NCBI RefSeq assembly: GCF_004352915.1
Contig: NZ_SJSY01000074.1
Coordinates: forward strand, 124,001 to 188,000
Length of the DNA stretch: 64,000 nucleotides
Direction of reading: 5' to 3'
Source of the DNA: Flavobacterium zhairuonense
GTDB taxonomy: Bacteria; Bacteroidota; Bacteroidia; Flavobacteriales; Flavobacteriaceae
Both the position numbers and the translations under genes were made by a program. The notes beneath the pieces were generated by a model, which ran no database searches, was not told the origin of the DNA, and saw only the letters and a program-made list of their open reading frames with translations. Below are positions 7,731-15,790 of this stretch, piece after piece; position 1 is the stretch's first letter; every line of letters begins with the position of its first letter.

Positions 7731-9245
7731 TTAATTTCTTTTGGTAACGTTTGTCAGATTGTCTGGAAAATATAGTTCAGATAAATTAGTAAACTCATCA
7801 CCTCGCATAAAAATGTTAATGTCAACATCTGCAAAAGAAGTTTTTCCGGCTGCGGCCAAAAGTTCGTTTGCCGAGTGAAGCGTATTTTTATGGAAATGAT
7901 ACACGCGTTCTGATTTATCGTTGACAACCAAGCCTTTCATCAGCATTTTGTTTTGAGTGGCAACTCCGGTCGGGCATTCGTTATTATGACAACGCAAAGC
8001 TTGAATACAGCCTAAAGAGAACATAAATCCTCTTGCACTGTTGCACATATCAGCGCCCAATGCAATGGCGTGTAAAATTGAATAACCAGAAATGATTTTT
8101 CCGCTTCCGATAATTCTCATTTTATCTCTGATATTTAATCCGACCAAAGTTTTATTGACGAAAATTAAGGCAGGTTCAAATGGCATTCCAACTCCATCTG
8201 CAAATTCAAGAGGAGCGGCTCCGGTTCCGCCTTCGGCGCCATCAACTGTAATGAAATCAGGGTAAATATCTTCTGCGATCATTTCGTGGCAAATCGCTTC
8301 AAATTCTGCTGTGTTTCCAATACATAATTTAAATCCAATTGGTTTTCCATTTGACAAATCACGCAATTGCTTAATAAAATGCACTAATCCTTTAGAATCT
8401 GAAAAAGCATGATGGCCAGGAGGAGAAAGAATCATGGTATGTGGTTCAACACCTCTAATTTTTGCAATCTGTTCGGTGTTTTTTCTAGCAGGAAGAACAC
8501 CTCCGTGGCCAGGTTTTGCACCTTGAGAAAGCTTGATTTCAATCATTTTTACATTTGGGAGATTGGCTTTTTCAGAAAATTTTTCTGGACTGAAATTTCC
8601 TTCTGCATCTCGGCAACCAAAATATCCTGTGCCAATTTGCCATGTAATATCACCACCGCCTGCAAGATGAAATTCGGTTAACCCGCCTTCTCCCGTATTT
8701 TGATAGAAATTTCCTTTTTGCGCTCCAATATTGATCGCGCGAACGGCATGTTCGCTCAACGAACCGAAACTCATTGCTGATACATTAAATAAAGAAGCTG
8801 AATACGGCTGTTTGCAATCTTTTCCGCCTACTAATACACGAGGCAATTCTTCGTTAACCTTTGCTGGAAAAATAGAATGTTTTATTCCTTCATAATTTTC
8901 CGTATTTAAATTTAATTGCGTTCCAAAAGGAGTGCTCGAATCGATATTTTTAGCTCTTTGATAAACTAAGGAGCGCTGATTTCTAGAAAATGGTTTTCCG
9001 TCTGTAGATCTTTCGATAAAATACTGCTGAATTTCAGGAGCAATCATTTCAAATAAGTATCTGAAATAACCTAAAACAGGAAAGTTCCTCAAAATTGCGT
9101 GTTTTTCTTGAGATGCGTTGTAAACTCCCACAATGAGCAAAAACGGGATAATAAAAACGAGTAAATAGCCTCGTCCAGTGTAATAATAAATTGCGAGAAC
9201 AATTAGAAACAATAAGAATCCGTAAATAAAGAATTTTTTTCTCAT
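7731..9245 (-). CDS. Membrane-anchored FMN-binding glutamate synthase family protein
   Basis: A 504-residue protein made of two N-terminal hydrophobic segments (about residues 5-45) and a domain equivalent to the FMN-binding synthase part of GltB. The core has the FMN-barrel motifs SFGSLSEHAVRAIN, NTGEGGL, QGAKPGHGGVLP, DGAEGGTGAAPL and GSGKI. The cysteine run GCIQALRCHNNECPTGVATQ corresponds to the 3Fe-4S site of glutamate synthase. The glutaminase domain of GltB is missing, so ammonia release from glutamine is not expected. Such stand-alone proteins are widespread and their reaction is not settled; electron transfer or archaeal-type glutamate synthase activity are possibilities. It is 31 bases downstream of the NYN gene and may be cotranscribed with it. 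Confidence 0.92.
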   Translation of the reverse strand: MRKKFFIYGFLLFLIVLAIYYYTGRGYLLVFIIPFLLIVGVYNASQEKHAILRNFPVLGYFRYLFEMIAPEIQQYFIERSTDGKPFSRNQRSLVYQRAKNIDSSTPFGTQLNLNTENYEGIKHSIFPAKVNEELPRVLVGGKDCKQPYSASLFNVSAMSFGSLSEHAVRAINIGAQKGNFYQNTGEGGLTEFHLAGGGDITWQIGTGYFGCRDAEGNFSPEKFSEKANLPNVKMIEIKLSQGAKPGHGGVLPARKNTEQIAKIRGVEPHTMILSPPGHHAFSDSKGLVHFIKQLRDLSNGKPIGFKLCIGNTAEFEAICHEMIAEDIYPDFITVDGAEGGTGAAPLEFADGVGMPFEPALIFVNKTLVGLNIRDKMRIIGSGKIISGYSILHAIALGADMCNSARGFMFSLGCIQALRCHNNECPTGVATQNKMLMKGLVVNDKSERVYHFHKNTLHSANELLAAAGKTSFADVDINIFMRGDEFTNLSELYFPDNLTNVTKRN

Positions 9246-9276
9246 GTTTTTAAAAATTTAAATAGGTAATGAAATA

Positions 9277-10056
9277 TTAGTTGAATCTTAAACGTACATA
9301 AACGTGTTTGATTCCTTTTTTGTCTGATTCCCTTTCGTCAATTTCTAGGATATCAGTCAATGATTTAAGCATTGGAGTAAGTTTAGAAAAACCATAATTT
9401 CGGGGATCGAATTCTGGTTTTTTCTTTACAATCAAGTTTCCTACATCACCTAAAAATGCCCAACCATCGTCATCTTCAATATCTTCAATTGTAGCTTCTA
9501 TAAGTTCAATAGTTTGTTTGTCAATTTTATGAAGTGCTTTTTCTGTAGGTTTTTCGACTGGTTTTTTGGTGTCGGCAGCAACAACTTTAGGTTTTTTCTT
9601 TTGAGTTGCTCCATCCAAAACTTCAATATAAATAAATCGGTCGCAGGCAACAATAAATGAGTTTGGTGTTTTCTTTTCACCAATACCAATTACTTTCATG
9701 CCAGATTCGCGAAGTCTTACCGCAAGTCTTGTAAAATCGCTGTCACTCGAAACAATGCAGAACCCGTCTAATTTTCCAGAATAAAGCAAATCCATGGCAT
9801 CAATTATCAAAGCAGAATCGGAAGAGTTTTTTCCAACGGTGTAGCTGTATTGTTGAATAGGAGTGATGGCATGTTCTAATAAAACGCCTTTCCAGCCATT
9901 TGCATTTGGCTTTGTCCAATCGGCATAAATTCTTTTTGTTGTTGGCGTTCCAAGTTTTGCGATTTCTTCCATCATACCTTTTACATTGCTGTATGGTACG
10001 TTGTCTGCATCAATTAGGACTGCCAGTTTTAAATCTTTTGAATTGCTTAAAGGCAT
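9277..10056 (-). CDS. NYN domain (PIN-like RNase fold) protein with C-terminal OST-HTH/LOTUS-like domain
   Basis: A 259-residue cytosolic protein. Residues of about 10-150 form a NYN domain of the LabA/DUF88 group: LAVLIDADNV with the first catalytic-type aspartates, SSDSALIIDAMDLLYSG and FCIVSSDSDFTRLAVRLRESG. A lysine-rich linker leads to a region of about 190-259 (DDDGWAFLGDVGNLI, FDPRNYGFSKLTPMLKSL) that fits OST-HTH/LOTUS, an RNA-binding winged helix. The predicted role is RNA cleavage or RNA-end processing, by family only. Acidic residues expected for metal binding are retained. It probably leads a two-gene unit with the following FMN protein. Confidence 0.9.
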   Translation of the reverse strand: MPLSNSKDLKLAVLIDADNVPYSNVKGMMEEIAKLGTPTTKRIYADWTKPNANGWKGVLLEHAITPIQQYSYTVGKNSSDSALIIDAMDLLYSGKLDGFCIVSSDSDFTRLAVRLRESGMKVIGIGEKKTPNSFIVACDRFIYIEVLDGATQKKKPKVVAADTKKPVEKPTEKALHKIDKQTIELIEATIEDIEDDDGWAFLGDVGNLIVKKKPEFDPRNYGFSKLTPMLKSLTDILEIDERESDKKGIKHVYVRLRFN

Positions 10057-10244
10057 TATTCTGATATTAAAAATTAAATACTCTCAAAGTTAAAATTAAA
10101 ATTGGTTTTTATTAGAATTTAAAAGGGAATTCGTGTTTTTGGTTGCATTAATTAGTTTGGTTATAAATAAGTTTTTCCTGCTGAAAATTGTAAACGAAAA
10201 AAAAAGAAAAAGTGATTTGGTGAAACATAAAATCTGAATTTGCT

Positions 10245-10391
10245 TCAAAAGTCTTGGTTTGAATAAGAAGCTAATTCTGTATTTGCTTCCGGCTTGGCTA
10301 TAAAGTTTTCATAATTAACACTTTGCTCTTGTTTTGCTGTTGCTTGTAAATAATTTAGCGAAAGCAAATGCATAAACTGCTTCATTTTCAT
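10245..10391 (-). CDS. Possible small protein, 48 residues
   Basis: An ATG-initiated 48-codon frame on the minus strand in the otherwise empty 614-bp gap between the NYN gene and the alpha-oxoamine synthase gene. The product would start MKMKQFMHLLSLNYLQATAK and end ASYSNQDF. It is polar and glutamate/asparagine-rich after a short hydrophobic start, with no signal peptide or known motif. An alternative start is the second ATG at 10385. The amino-acid composition looks coding-like, but the length alone does not prove it. It is transcribed away from the synthase gene. Confidence 0.35.
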   Translation of the reverse strand: MKMKQFMHLLSLNYLQATAKQEQSVNYENFIAKPEANTELASYSNQDF

Positions 10392-10670
10392 AGGAATATC
10401 TTTTTTGCTTTTCGGATTTTTTTGGTTTTACTCTGGTTAAAATAAAATTAAAAATAAAGGACTATTCTCTCATTTGTTATAATTGGAGTCGAGATTTAAC
10501 AGCAACTATAGGCTTAAATTATAAAGGGTTGTATCAATGCTTTAAGTTTAATCTTGTTAAATCTTAGAAGATGAATTATTTTCAATAAAAATAATTGAGG
10601 TTCTTCATTTTAAATTAATAATGATTATTTTTGCTCGCTGATTAAGTTAAAATTATTACTACACTATATT
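10392..10670. other. AT-rich upstream region of the alpha-oxoamine synthase gene
   Basis: I see no gene here. The stretch is AT-rich and should contain the promoter of the synthase gene and, in the other direction, that of the small minus-strand ORF. No convincing TTTG/TAnnTTTG pair was found. Confidence 0.4.
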
Positions 10671-11930
10671 ATGGTAAAAGATTTATTCGAGAGAATTCAG
10701 GACAATAAAGGACCTTTAGGAAAATGGGCTTCTCAAGCAGAGGGCTACTATGTTTTCCCAAAGTTAGAGGGTGAGCTGGGTCCTAGAATGACATTTCACG
10801 GAAAGAATATTTTAAACTGGAGTTTAAATGATTATTTAGGTTTAGCTAATCATCCGGAAGTTCGTAAAGCAGATACAGATGCTGCAATCCAGTTTGGTGC
10901 TGCTTATCCAATGGGAGCTCGTATGATGTCTGGACATACTACGTATCACGAACAATTAGAAAATGAGTTGGCTGAATTCGTAATGAAAGAGTCTGCTTAT
11001 TTACTAAACTTTGGTTACCAAGGAATGGTTTCGATCATTGATGCTTTGGTAACAAAAAATGACATCATTGTTTATGATGTTGATTCACATGCATGTATCA
11101 TTGATGGTGTTCGTTTACATATGGGTAAACGTTTTACATACAAACACAATGATCTTGAAAGTATGGAGAAAAACTTGCAACGTGCTACTAAAATGGCCGA
11201 AGAAACTGGAGGAGGAATTTTATTCATCACTGAAGGTGTTTTTGGAATGCGTGGACAGCAAGGAAAATTGAAAGAAATTGTTGCTATGAAGCAAAAATAC
11301 AATTTCCGTTTATTGGTTGATGATGCGCACGGTTTTGGTACACTTGGTAAAACAGGTGCTGGAGCAGGTGAGGAACAAGGAGTTCAAGATGAAATCGATG
11401 TTTACTTCTCGACTTTTGCAAAATCTATGGCTAATATTGGTGCTTTCGTAGCAGCAGACAAAACGGTTATTGATTATTTAAAATACAACTTGCGTTCTCA
11501 AATGTTTGCAAAAGCATTGCCAATGATTCAAACAATTGGTTCGTTAAAACGTTTAGAGTTGTTGCGTAAATCTTCTGCAATTAAAGACAAACTTTGGGAA
11601 AATGTAAATGCATTACAAAGCGGTCTTAAAGAAAAAGGATTTAATATTGGAGATACAAACACTTGTATTACACCAGTTTATTTAGAGGGAAGTATTCCGG
11701 AAGCAATGGTGATGGTGAACGATTTAAGAGAAAACTACGGTATTTTCCTTTCTATTGTTGTTTATCCAGTTATTCCAAAAGGAATCATTTTGTTAAGAAT
11801 GATCCCAACAGCTTCTCATACATTAGCTGATATTGAAGAAACATTAACTGCTTTCGAAGCAATTCGTGAGAAACTAGTTAACGGAACTTATAAAGAAATT
11901 GCTGAGCGTACAACTGTTGACGTTTCGTAA
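10671..11930 (+). CDS. PLP-dependent alpha-oxoamine synthase; candidate cysteate fatty-acyltransferase for sulfonolipids
   Basis: A 419-residue fold-type I aminotransferase-like enzyme of the family that holds serine palmitoyltransferase, KBL and AONS. Visible motifs are NDYLGLANHP, GARMMSGHTTYHEQLE, the DDAHGFGTLG block and STFAKSMANIGAF, where Lys251 is the expected PLP Schiff-base lysine. The length matches soluble bacterial serine palmitoyltransferases (about 420). The enzymes condense an amino acid with an acyl-CoA or acyl-ACP. In gliding flavobacteria a homologue of this type makes capnine from cysteate and a fatty acyl donor, and in this genus I favour that role; true serine palmitoyltransferase or KBL cannot be excluded. 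Single gene with its own terminator. An alternative name would be 2-amino-3-ketobutyrate CoA ligase. Confidence 0.9.
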   Translation: MVKDLFERIQDNKGPLGKWASQAEGYYVFPKLEGELGPRMTFHGKNILNWSLNDYLGLANHPEVRKADTDAAIQFGAAYPMGARMMSGHTTYHEQLENELAEFVMKESAYLLNFGYQGMVSIIDALVTKNDIIVYDVDSHACIIDGVRLHMGKRFTYKHNDLESMEKNLQRATKMAEETGGGILFITEGVFGMRGQQGKLKEIVAMKQKYNFRLLVDDAHGFGTLGKTGAGAGEEQGVQDEIDVYFSTFAKSMANIGAFVAADKTVIDYLKYNLRSQMFAKALPMIQTIGSLKRLELLRKSSAIKDKLWENVNALQSGLKEKGFNIGDTNTCITPVYLEGSIPEAMVMVNDLRENYGIFLSIVVYPVIPKGIILLRMIPTASHTLADIEETLTAFEAIREKLVNGTYKEIAERTTVDVS

Positions 11931-11969
11931 TTACGAATAAAAATAGATTCTCTTAAGTGGGAATTATGT

Positions 11970-12006
11970 AAAAAAATCCATTTGTTATACGAATGGATTT
12001 TTTTTA
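11970..12006 (+). terminator. Intrinsic terminator after the alpha-oxoamine synthase gene
   Basis: The stem AATCCATTTG with CGAATGGATT (one T-G pair), loop TTATA, is flanked by A and T tracts. Nearly the same hairpin recurs at 12567-12603. Confidence 0.8.
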
Positions 12007-12053
12007 TTTGGACTAACTTTATTTCACAATCAACAAAATAAAAATGACGAATT

Positions 12054-12536
12054 ATGAAAAAAGTATTAGCCATAGCAGCACTTGTTTTAACCGTTCTTAT
12101 TTCTTGTAAAAAAGCATCCGATACTGAACCAATTCAAATTGAGCCGACACCGCCTAAAAAAGCACAACTTGCCGAACCATCAGGAGATCAATGCTATACT
12201 TCTAGAGGAGATGGAACTGTAATTGAATTAAGTTTTAATGTTAATTCGCATCAGGAAGTAAACGGCAAACTGACTTATAATATAACTGGAAAAGATAAAA
12301 ACGAAGGGACTTTAATTGGAAACATGAAAGGCGACACCTTGATTGCTGATTATACTTTTATGTCAGAAGGAGTTTCGTCTGTCCGCGAAGTTGCTTTTCT
12401 GCAAAAAGATGGAACTTTGATCGAAGGGTTTGGTGATGTAGTTCAGGTAAATGATAAATTCACTTTCAAAGACAAATCAAAATTAAAATTTGATGCAAAA
12501 AACACCTTAAGTAAGGTTGATTGTAAAGTGGAATAA
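12054..12536 (+). CDS. Hypothetical lipoprotein
   Basis: A 160-residue protein of unknown function. The type II signal peptide ends at the lipobox VLISC (cysteine near residue 18), followed by a charged, proline-rich linker up to about residue 45. The body (CYTSRGDGTVIELSFNV through FKDKSKLKF) is beta-rich with two cysteines, one after the linker and one near the C-terminus, which could form a disulfide. It lies between two near-identical terminator hairpins and is probably transcribed alone. Outer-membrane or periplasmic placement is inferred from the lipid anchor. Confidence 0.85.
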   Translation: MKKVLAIAALVLTVLISCKKASDTEPIQIEPTPPKKAQLAEPSGDQCYTSRGDGTVIELSFNVNSHQEVNGKLTYNITGKDKNEGTLIGNMKGDTLIADYTFMSEGVSSVREVAFLQKDGTLIEGFGDVVQVNDKFTFKDKSKLKFDAKNTLSKVDCKVE

Positions 12537-12566
12537 AATAGTGAATAAATATAGTTTCATTAACTG

Positions 12567-12603
12567 AAAAATCCATTCGTTTGGGGGCGAATGGATTTTT
12601 TTT
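12567..12603. terminator. Bidirectional terminator between convergent genes
   Basis: The stem AAAAATCCATTCG with CGAATGGATTTTT around a G-rich loop is followed by T on the plus strand and by T on the minus strand. It closes the lipoprotein gene and the convergent gene at 12615. Confidence 0.85.
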
Positions 12604-12614
12604 CATTGAAGTTA

Positions 12615-13160
12615 TTAAAATTTTGTTTCAGGCCCCACGTAAATAAGAGAACCTCCCATGCAATTATTTTCTCCAGTTAAAATTCCTCTATTGAATAATG
12701 CGTGTGCATACATTGTTAAGTCTTTATCATCAAGATAAGAAGACCATTTTTTATTCTTCTTTATTTTTTCAGCAAGTAAATTGAAGTTGATTTTAGATTC
12801 TAATTTCTTCAAGTCGTTTACTGAATAATATTCTAAGCCTAAATTTGCAATTGCACTATCATTTTTGAATTCAAAATATCTTTTTTTACTTTTTAAAGCA
12901 ATTTGATGCGCTTTAATCAATCCTTTTTCAGTATAGGGAAGCTTATATTCGCGATGAATTGCTCCTTTTAAAAAGTCACCTTTCGTGCATATTTCTCTAA
13001 CTTCATTCGTGTTTAAGTTTTTAATCTTAATTACAAGAAAAAATTGAAAAGTACCACCTTGATTTAGTGCTTTAGCATAATTTTTATATAAGAGATTATT
13101 TTCATCTTTTGTAAATGAAAAAGAAATTATAATTAAAAAGATTATGCCGATTTTTTTCAT
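12615..13160 (-). CDS. Exported hypothetical protein
   Basis: A 181-residue protein that I do not recognise. An N-terminal lysine pair and hydrophobic run (GIIFLIIISFSF) suggest a signal peptide or anchor. The rest is lysine-rich, with a possible KGDFLKGAIHREY motif and a conserved-looking C-terminal NNCMGGSLIYVGPETKF. Two cysteines are present, one in EICTKG and one in NNCMGG. It follows the GNAT-fold gene on the same strand after a 33-bp gap that contains a copy of a short dispersed repeat. Confidence 0.7.
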   Translation of the reverse strand: MKKIGIIFLIIISFSFTKDENNLLYKNYAKALNQGGTFQFFLVIKIKNLNTNEVREICTKGDFLKGAIHREYKLPYTEKGLIKAHQIALKSKKRYFEFKNDSAIANLGLEYYSVNDLKKLESKINFNLLAEKIKKNKKWSSYLDDKDLTMYAHALFNRGILTGENNCMGGSLIYVGPETKF

Positions 13161-13166
13161 ATTAAA

Positions 13167-13192
13167 ACTGAAAACTGCGACTGAATACTAAA
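13167..13192. repeat. Single end copy of the ACTGAAAACTGCGACTGAAT repeat
   Basis: The sequence ACTGAAAACTGCGACTGAAT followed by ACTAAA occurs here alone, and again at the ends of the palindromic elements at 42951-43076 and 46434-46546. It lies between two same-strand genes and does not overlap either. Confidence 0.65.
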
Positions 13193-13193
13193 A

Positions 13194-14312
13194 TTAAAGA
13201 TTCTTCAAATACGTTTTTCTTTGGCAATGAATTGTTGGGTCAAAGTTTTTCCAAAGCAAGTGAATAGCATTATTTTCTAATAATTCAGGAGTTCTAATAC
13301 AAGTCTGAATTCCTTTTGCAGAAAAAGTCTTGTAATATTCATCAAAAATTATGGCTGTAACGCCTTTGTTTTGATATTCAGGTCGAACTCCGATAAGGTA
13401 AAAGACAACATCTTTACTATGCTTTCTAGCCTTTAATAGTTGCAGAAATCCAAACGGAAATAGTTTTCCTTTAATCTTCTGCAAAGCTTCAACAAAACTT
13501 GGCATTACAATACTAAAAGCAACTAATTTATCATCTTTGTCAACCACAAATTTGATGTATTCTGGATTGATGAAACTGATGTATTTCTTTTTGAAATATT
13601 CTTTCTGTACATCAGAAATAGCTACAAATGACGCTAGTTTTTCATACGATTCATTGAACAAATCAAACATTTCATCAACATGTGGCATAATGTCTTTTGT
13701 TCTGGTAAAAGTAAGCGGCTTTAATCCGTAGCGTTTTTTGATTAATTCCTGAGCCTTTTGGAAAAACTCAGGTTTTACATTTGAAAAAGGAAAGATGCTT
13801 TCGATATATTGTTTTTCGACTTGAAAGCCTAATTGTTCCAAATGCGTAACATAATATGGATGATTGTACCAAGTAATCATGGTTCCAATTTGGTCATAAC
13901 CTTCAGTCAAAACACCTACTTTGTCTAAGTTTGAAAAACCCATTGGGCCTTCGGCGTGTTCTAAGTTGTGTTTTCGGCCTAATTCATATACCTTTTCCAG
14001 TAATGCTTTCGTAACTTCAATATCATCAATAACATCAAACCAGCCAAAACGCACTTTTCTTTTGTGTTGATTGTTAACTTCTGCCCAATTGATAATTGCA
14101 GTAATTCGGCCAACAGGTTCGTTATTTCTATAGGCGATATAAAAATAAGCTTCGGCATTATCAAAAGCTGGGTTTTTGGTTTTGTCAAAAGATTCCAATT
14201 CATCGGCAATAATAGGCGGTACCCAATACGGGCTGTCTTTATAAAGTGAAAATGGGAATTTGATATATTCAGTTAATTCTTTTTTAGTTTTGGCTTCTTT
14301 TATTGTAATCAT
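13194..14312 (-). CDS. GNAT-fold acyltransferase-like protein, YghO type
   Basis: A 372-residue cytosolic protein with an N-terminal half (ITIKEAKTKKELTEYIKFPF, DSPYWVPPI, AEAYFYIAYRNNEPVGRITAI, FGWFDVIDD) that reads as a degenerate acetyltransferase fold and a second GNAT-like half (YLIGVRPEYQNKGVTAIIFDEYY with the acyl-CoA-binding loop YQNKGV). The overall plan resembles E. coli YghO, a two-domain GNAT-like protein of unknown substrate. The conserved EGPMGFSNLDKVGVL segment in the centre is characteristic. No partner genes suggest a pathway. Family-level confidence is good; function is not known. Confidence 0.8.
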   Translation of the reverse strand: MITIKEAKTKKELTEYIKFPFSLYKDSPYWVPPIIADELESFDKTKNPAFDNAEAYFYIAYRNNEPVGRITAIINWAEVNNQHKRKVRFGWFDVIDDIEVTKALLEKVYELGRKHNLEHAEGPMGFSNLDKVGVLTEGYDQIGTMITWYNHPYYVTHLEQLGFQVEKQYIESIFPFSNVKPEFFQKAQELIKKRYGLKPLTFTRTKDIMPHVDEMFDLFNESYEKLASFVAISDVQKEYFKKKYISFINPEYIKFVVDKDDKLVAFSIVMPSFVEALQKIKGKLFPFGFLQLLKARKHSKDVVFYLIGVRPEYQNKGVTAIIFDEYYKTFSAKGIQTCIRTPELLENNAIHLLWKNFDPTIHCQRKTYLKNL

Positions 14313-14359
14313 TAAAGTGGTATTATTAAGATTCTCTTATAAGAGACTTAAGTTTAAAT

Positions 14360-15328
14360 TTATTCGTATTTAGCTTTTCGTTTTCTTTCTTTTGCTTGAT
14401 AATCAATGTCTTTTTTGTTGTCAGAATTCTTATCAGCCTTTTCTTTGTTTTTAACTGCAGTCAGTTTTTCTTTGTACCAGCCATCATAACGCCAAGAAAT
14501 CCCAACTCCTCCGTATAATATTGAAGGCGTATTTTTGAAGTTTGTACTTATAGACGCATCAACCTGCATATTTGATGAAAGAAGATAAGCGGCACCGCCA
14601 CGAACGATGGCATCGCTGTAAAAATCACTTTTGTATCCTTGGTTTTCTATAAATCCAGACCATTTGTCATTAAATCCATGGGTCAAAGTTAAAACATATC
14701 CATAACTTGGATAGTCTGTTCCAATATAATCTGCAATAATATTCGTTACAAAAACCCATCTTCCGCCTCCAAATAAGTTTTGGGTTACTAATGCTACTTT
14801 AGGAGAAATTGCTCCATCTGCAGAAAAATAATAAGGATTATTTGCACCAACAAAATTTGCTCCTGCAAATATAGAAACTGCTGGAATTAATTCACGCCAA
14901 TTGAAAGAATGATTGGCTTTGTAGCTGTAAATATTAGCTTCCTTTTTGTAATTTTTATAAGGATCGTAAATTAAATACTTAGCTCCTAAAACGGTTTGCC
15001 TGAAATTGTTTTTCTTATAACTAGTGTATGGAGTATCAAAATTTTCCATTTGATATTGTACGTCTAAAACAAACTCTAATTGCTCTAAAAAAGCTCCGTA
15101 TCTAAGCGTGAAGTCGGTTCCGAAACCGCTTGCGTCATAATCTAACAAATCGTGCTTTTCTTTGATTCCGTAAATACCGAGTTCGCCTTGAATTACTGAT
15201 TTTCCAACAGCGTAAGCCGACATGGTTTCGCCTGGACGATTCGAATTTATAACATCAGTGTATTGTCCGAAAAAGAATTGGGGCGCAAAAAAAAGAGAAG
15301 CAATGAGTAAGTTTTTAATTTTCAACAT
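14360..15328 (-). CDS. Outer-membrane beta-barrel protein of the transporter/MetA-degradation family
   Basis: A 322-residue exported protein. After a signal peptide ending at FFGQ (about residue 21) comes VINSNRPGETMSAYAVGKSVIQGELG, the typical opening of proteins annotated as transporter (Phenol_MetA_deg superfamily), then alternating hydrophobic strands with aromatic girdles (LEFVLDVQYQM, WVFVTNIIADYIG, GYVLTLTHGF, ILYGGVGISWRY). The last 40 residues are lysine-rich and lie outside the barrel; this charged tail is unusual. The cargo is not known. It diverges from DUF4834 across 124 bp. Confidence 0.8.
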   Translation of the reverse strand: MLKIKNLLIASLFFAPQFFFGQYTDVINSNRPGETMSAYAVGKSVIQGELGIYGIKEKHDLLDYDASGFGTDFTLRYGAFLEQLEFVLDVQYQMENFDTPYTSYKKNNFRQTVLGAKYLIYDPYKNYKKEANIYSYKANHSFNWRELIPAVSIFAGANFVGANNPYYFSADGAISPKVALVTQNLFGGGRWVFVTNIIADYIGTDYPSYGYVLTLTHGFNDKWSGFIENQGYKSDFYSDAIVRGGAAYLLSSNMQVDASISTNFKNTPSILYGGVGISWRYDGWYKEKLTAVKNKEKADKNSDNKKDIDYQAKERKRKAKYE

Positions 15329-15452
15329 AAATGTATTTTTTGATTAAAAAGCTATAACGCATTTCAAATGTACTATATTTTATTATTTATTTAAGATTGA
15401 TATTTTAATTTTAAACGGCGGATTTATTAATTTTGGCAAAAATTATTTAGTT

Positions 15453-15740
15453 ATGCAAGAAGCATCTTTTACAAATTTGTTTAAAACGATAATGTGGATC
15501 ATTGCGTTTTATTATATTTTTAAGTTTTTGGCCAAAATCTTTTTACCAGTATTAGTAAAAAAAGCGGTTGAGAAAGCTGGTGAAAATTTTCAGAGACAAC
15601 AACAATATAGCCAAGACAATTCATGGCAAAGAACTCAAAATAATAATAATGATGAAATAATCATCAATACTGCGAATGCAAAAAATCCTCGTGAGACCAA
15701 AAAAGTAGGGGATTATGTTGATTACGAAGAAATAGATTAA
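15453..15740 (+). CDS. DUF4834 family membrane protein
   Basis: A 95-residue protein with one N-terminal transmembrane segment (TIMWIIAFYYIFKFLAKIFL, about residues 12-31), a lysine-rich juxtamembrane helix, an asparagine/glutamine-rich linker and a conserved acidic C-terminus KKVGDYVDYEEID. This architecture matches DUF4834, a short Bacteroidota-specific family with no assigned function. A TAATTTTG sequence at 15428-15435 could be the -7 promoter element, though no -33 partner is well placed. It precedes the YfhO gene by 50 bp on the same strand and may be cotranscribed. Confidence 0.85.
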   Translation: MQEASFTNLFKTIMWIIAFYYIFKFLAKIFLPVLVKKAVEKAGENFQRQQQYSQDNSWQRTQNNNNDEIIINTANAKNPRETKKVGDYVDYEEID

Positions 15741-15790
15741 GTTTGTATCCTGACAAAGTAGGATTCATCATTTAACCAAACCAGCCAAAA

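Noticed and set aside
13194..14312. GTP cyclohydrolase name for the GNAT-like protein
   Set aside because: No cyclohydrolase motif is visible; the acyl-CoA-binding loop and YghO-like plan fit better.
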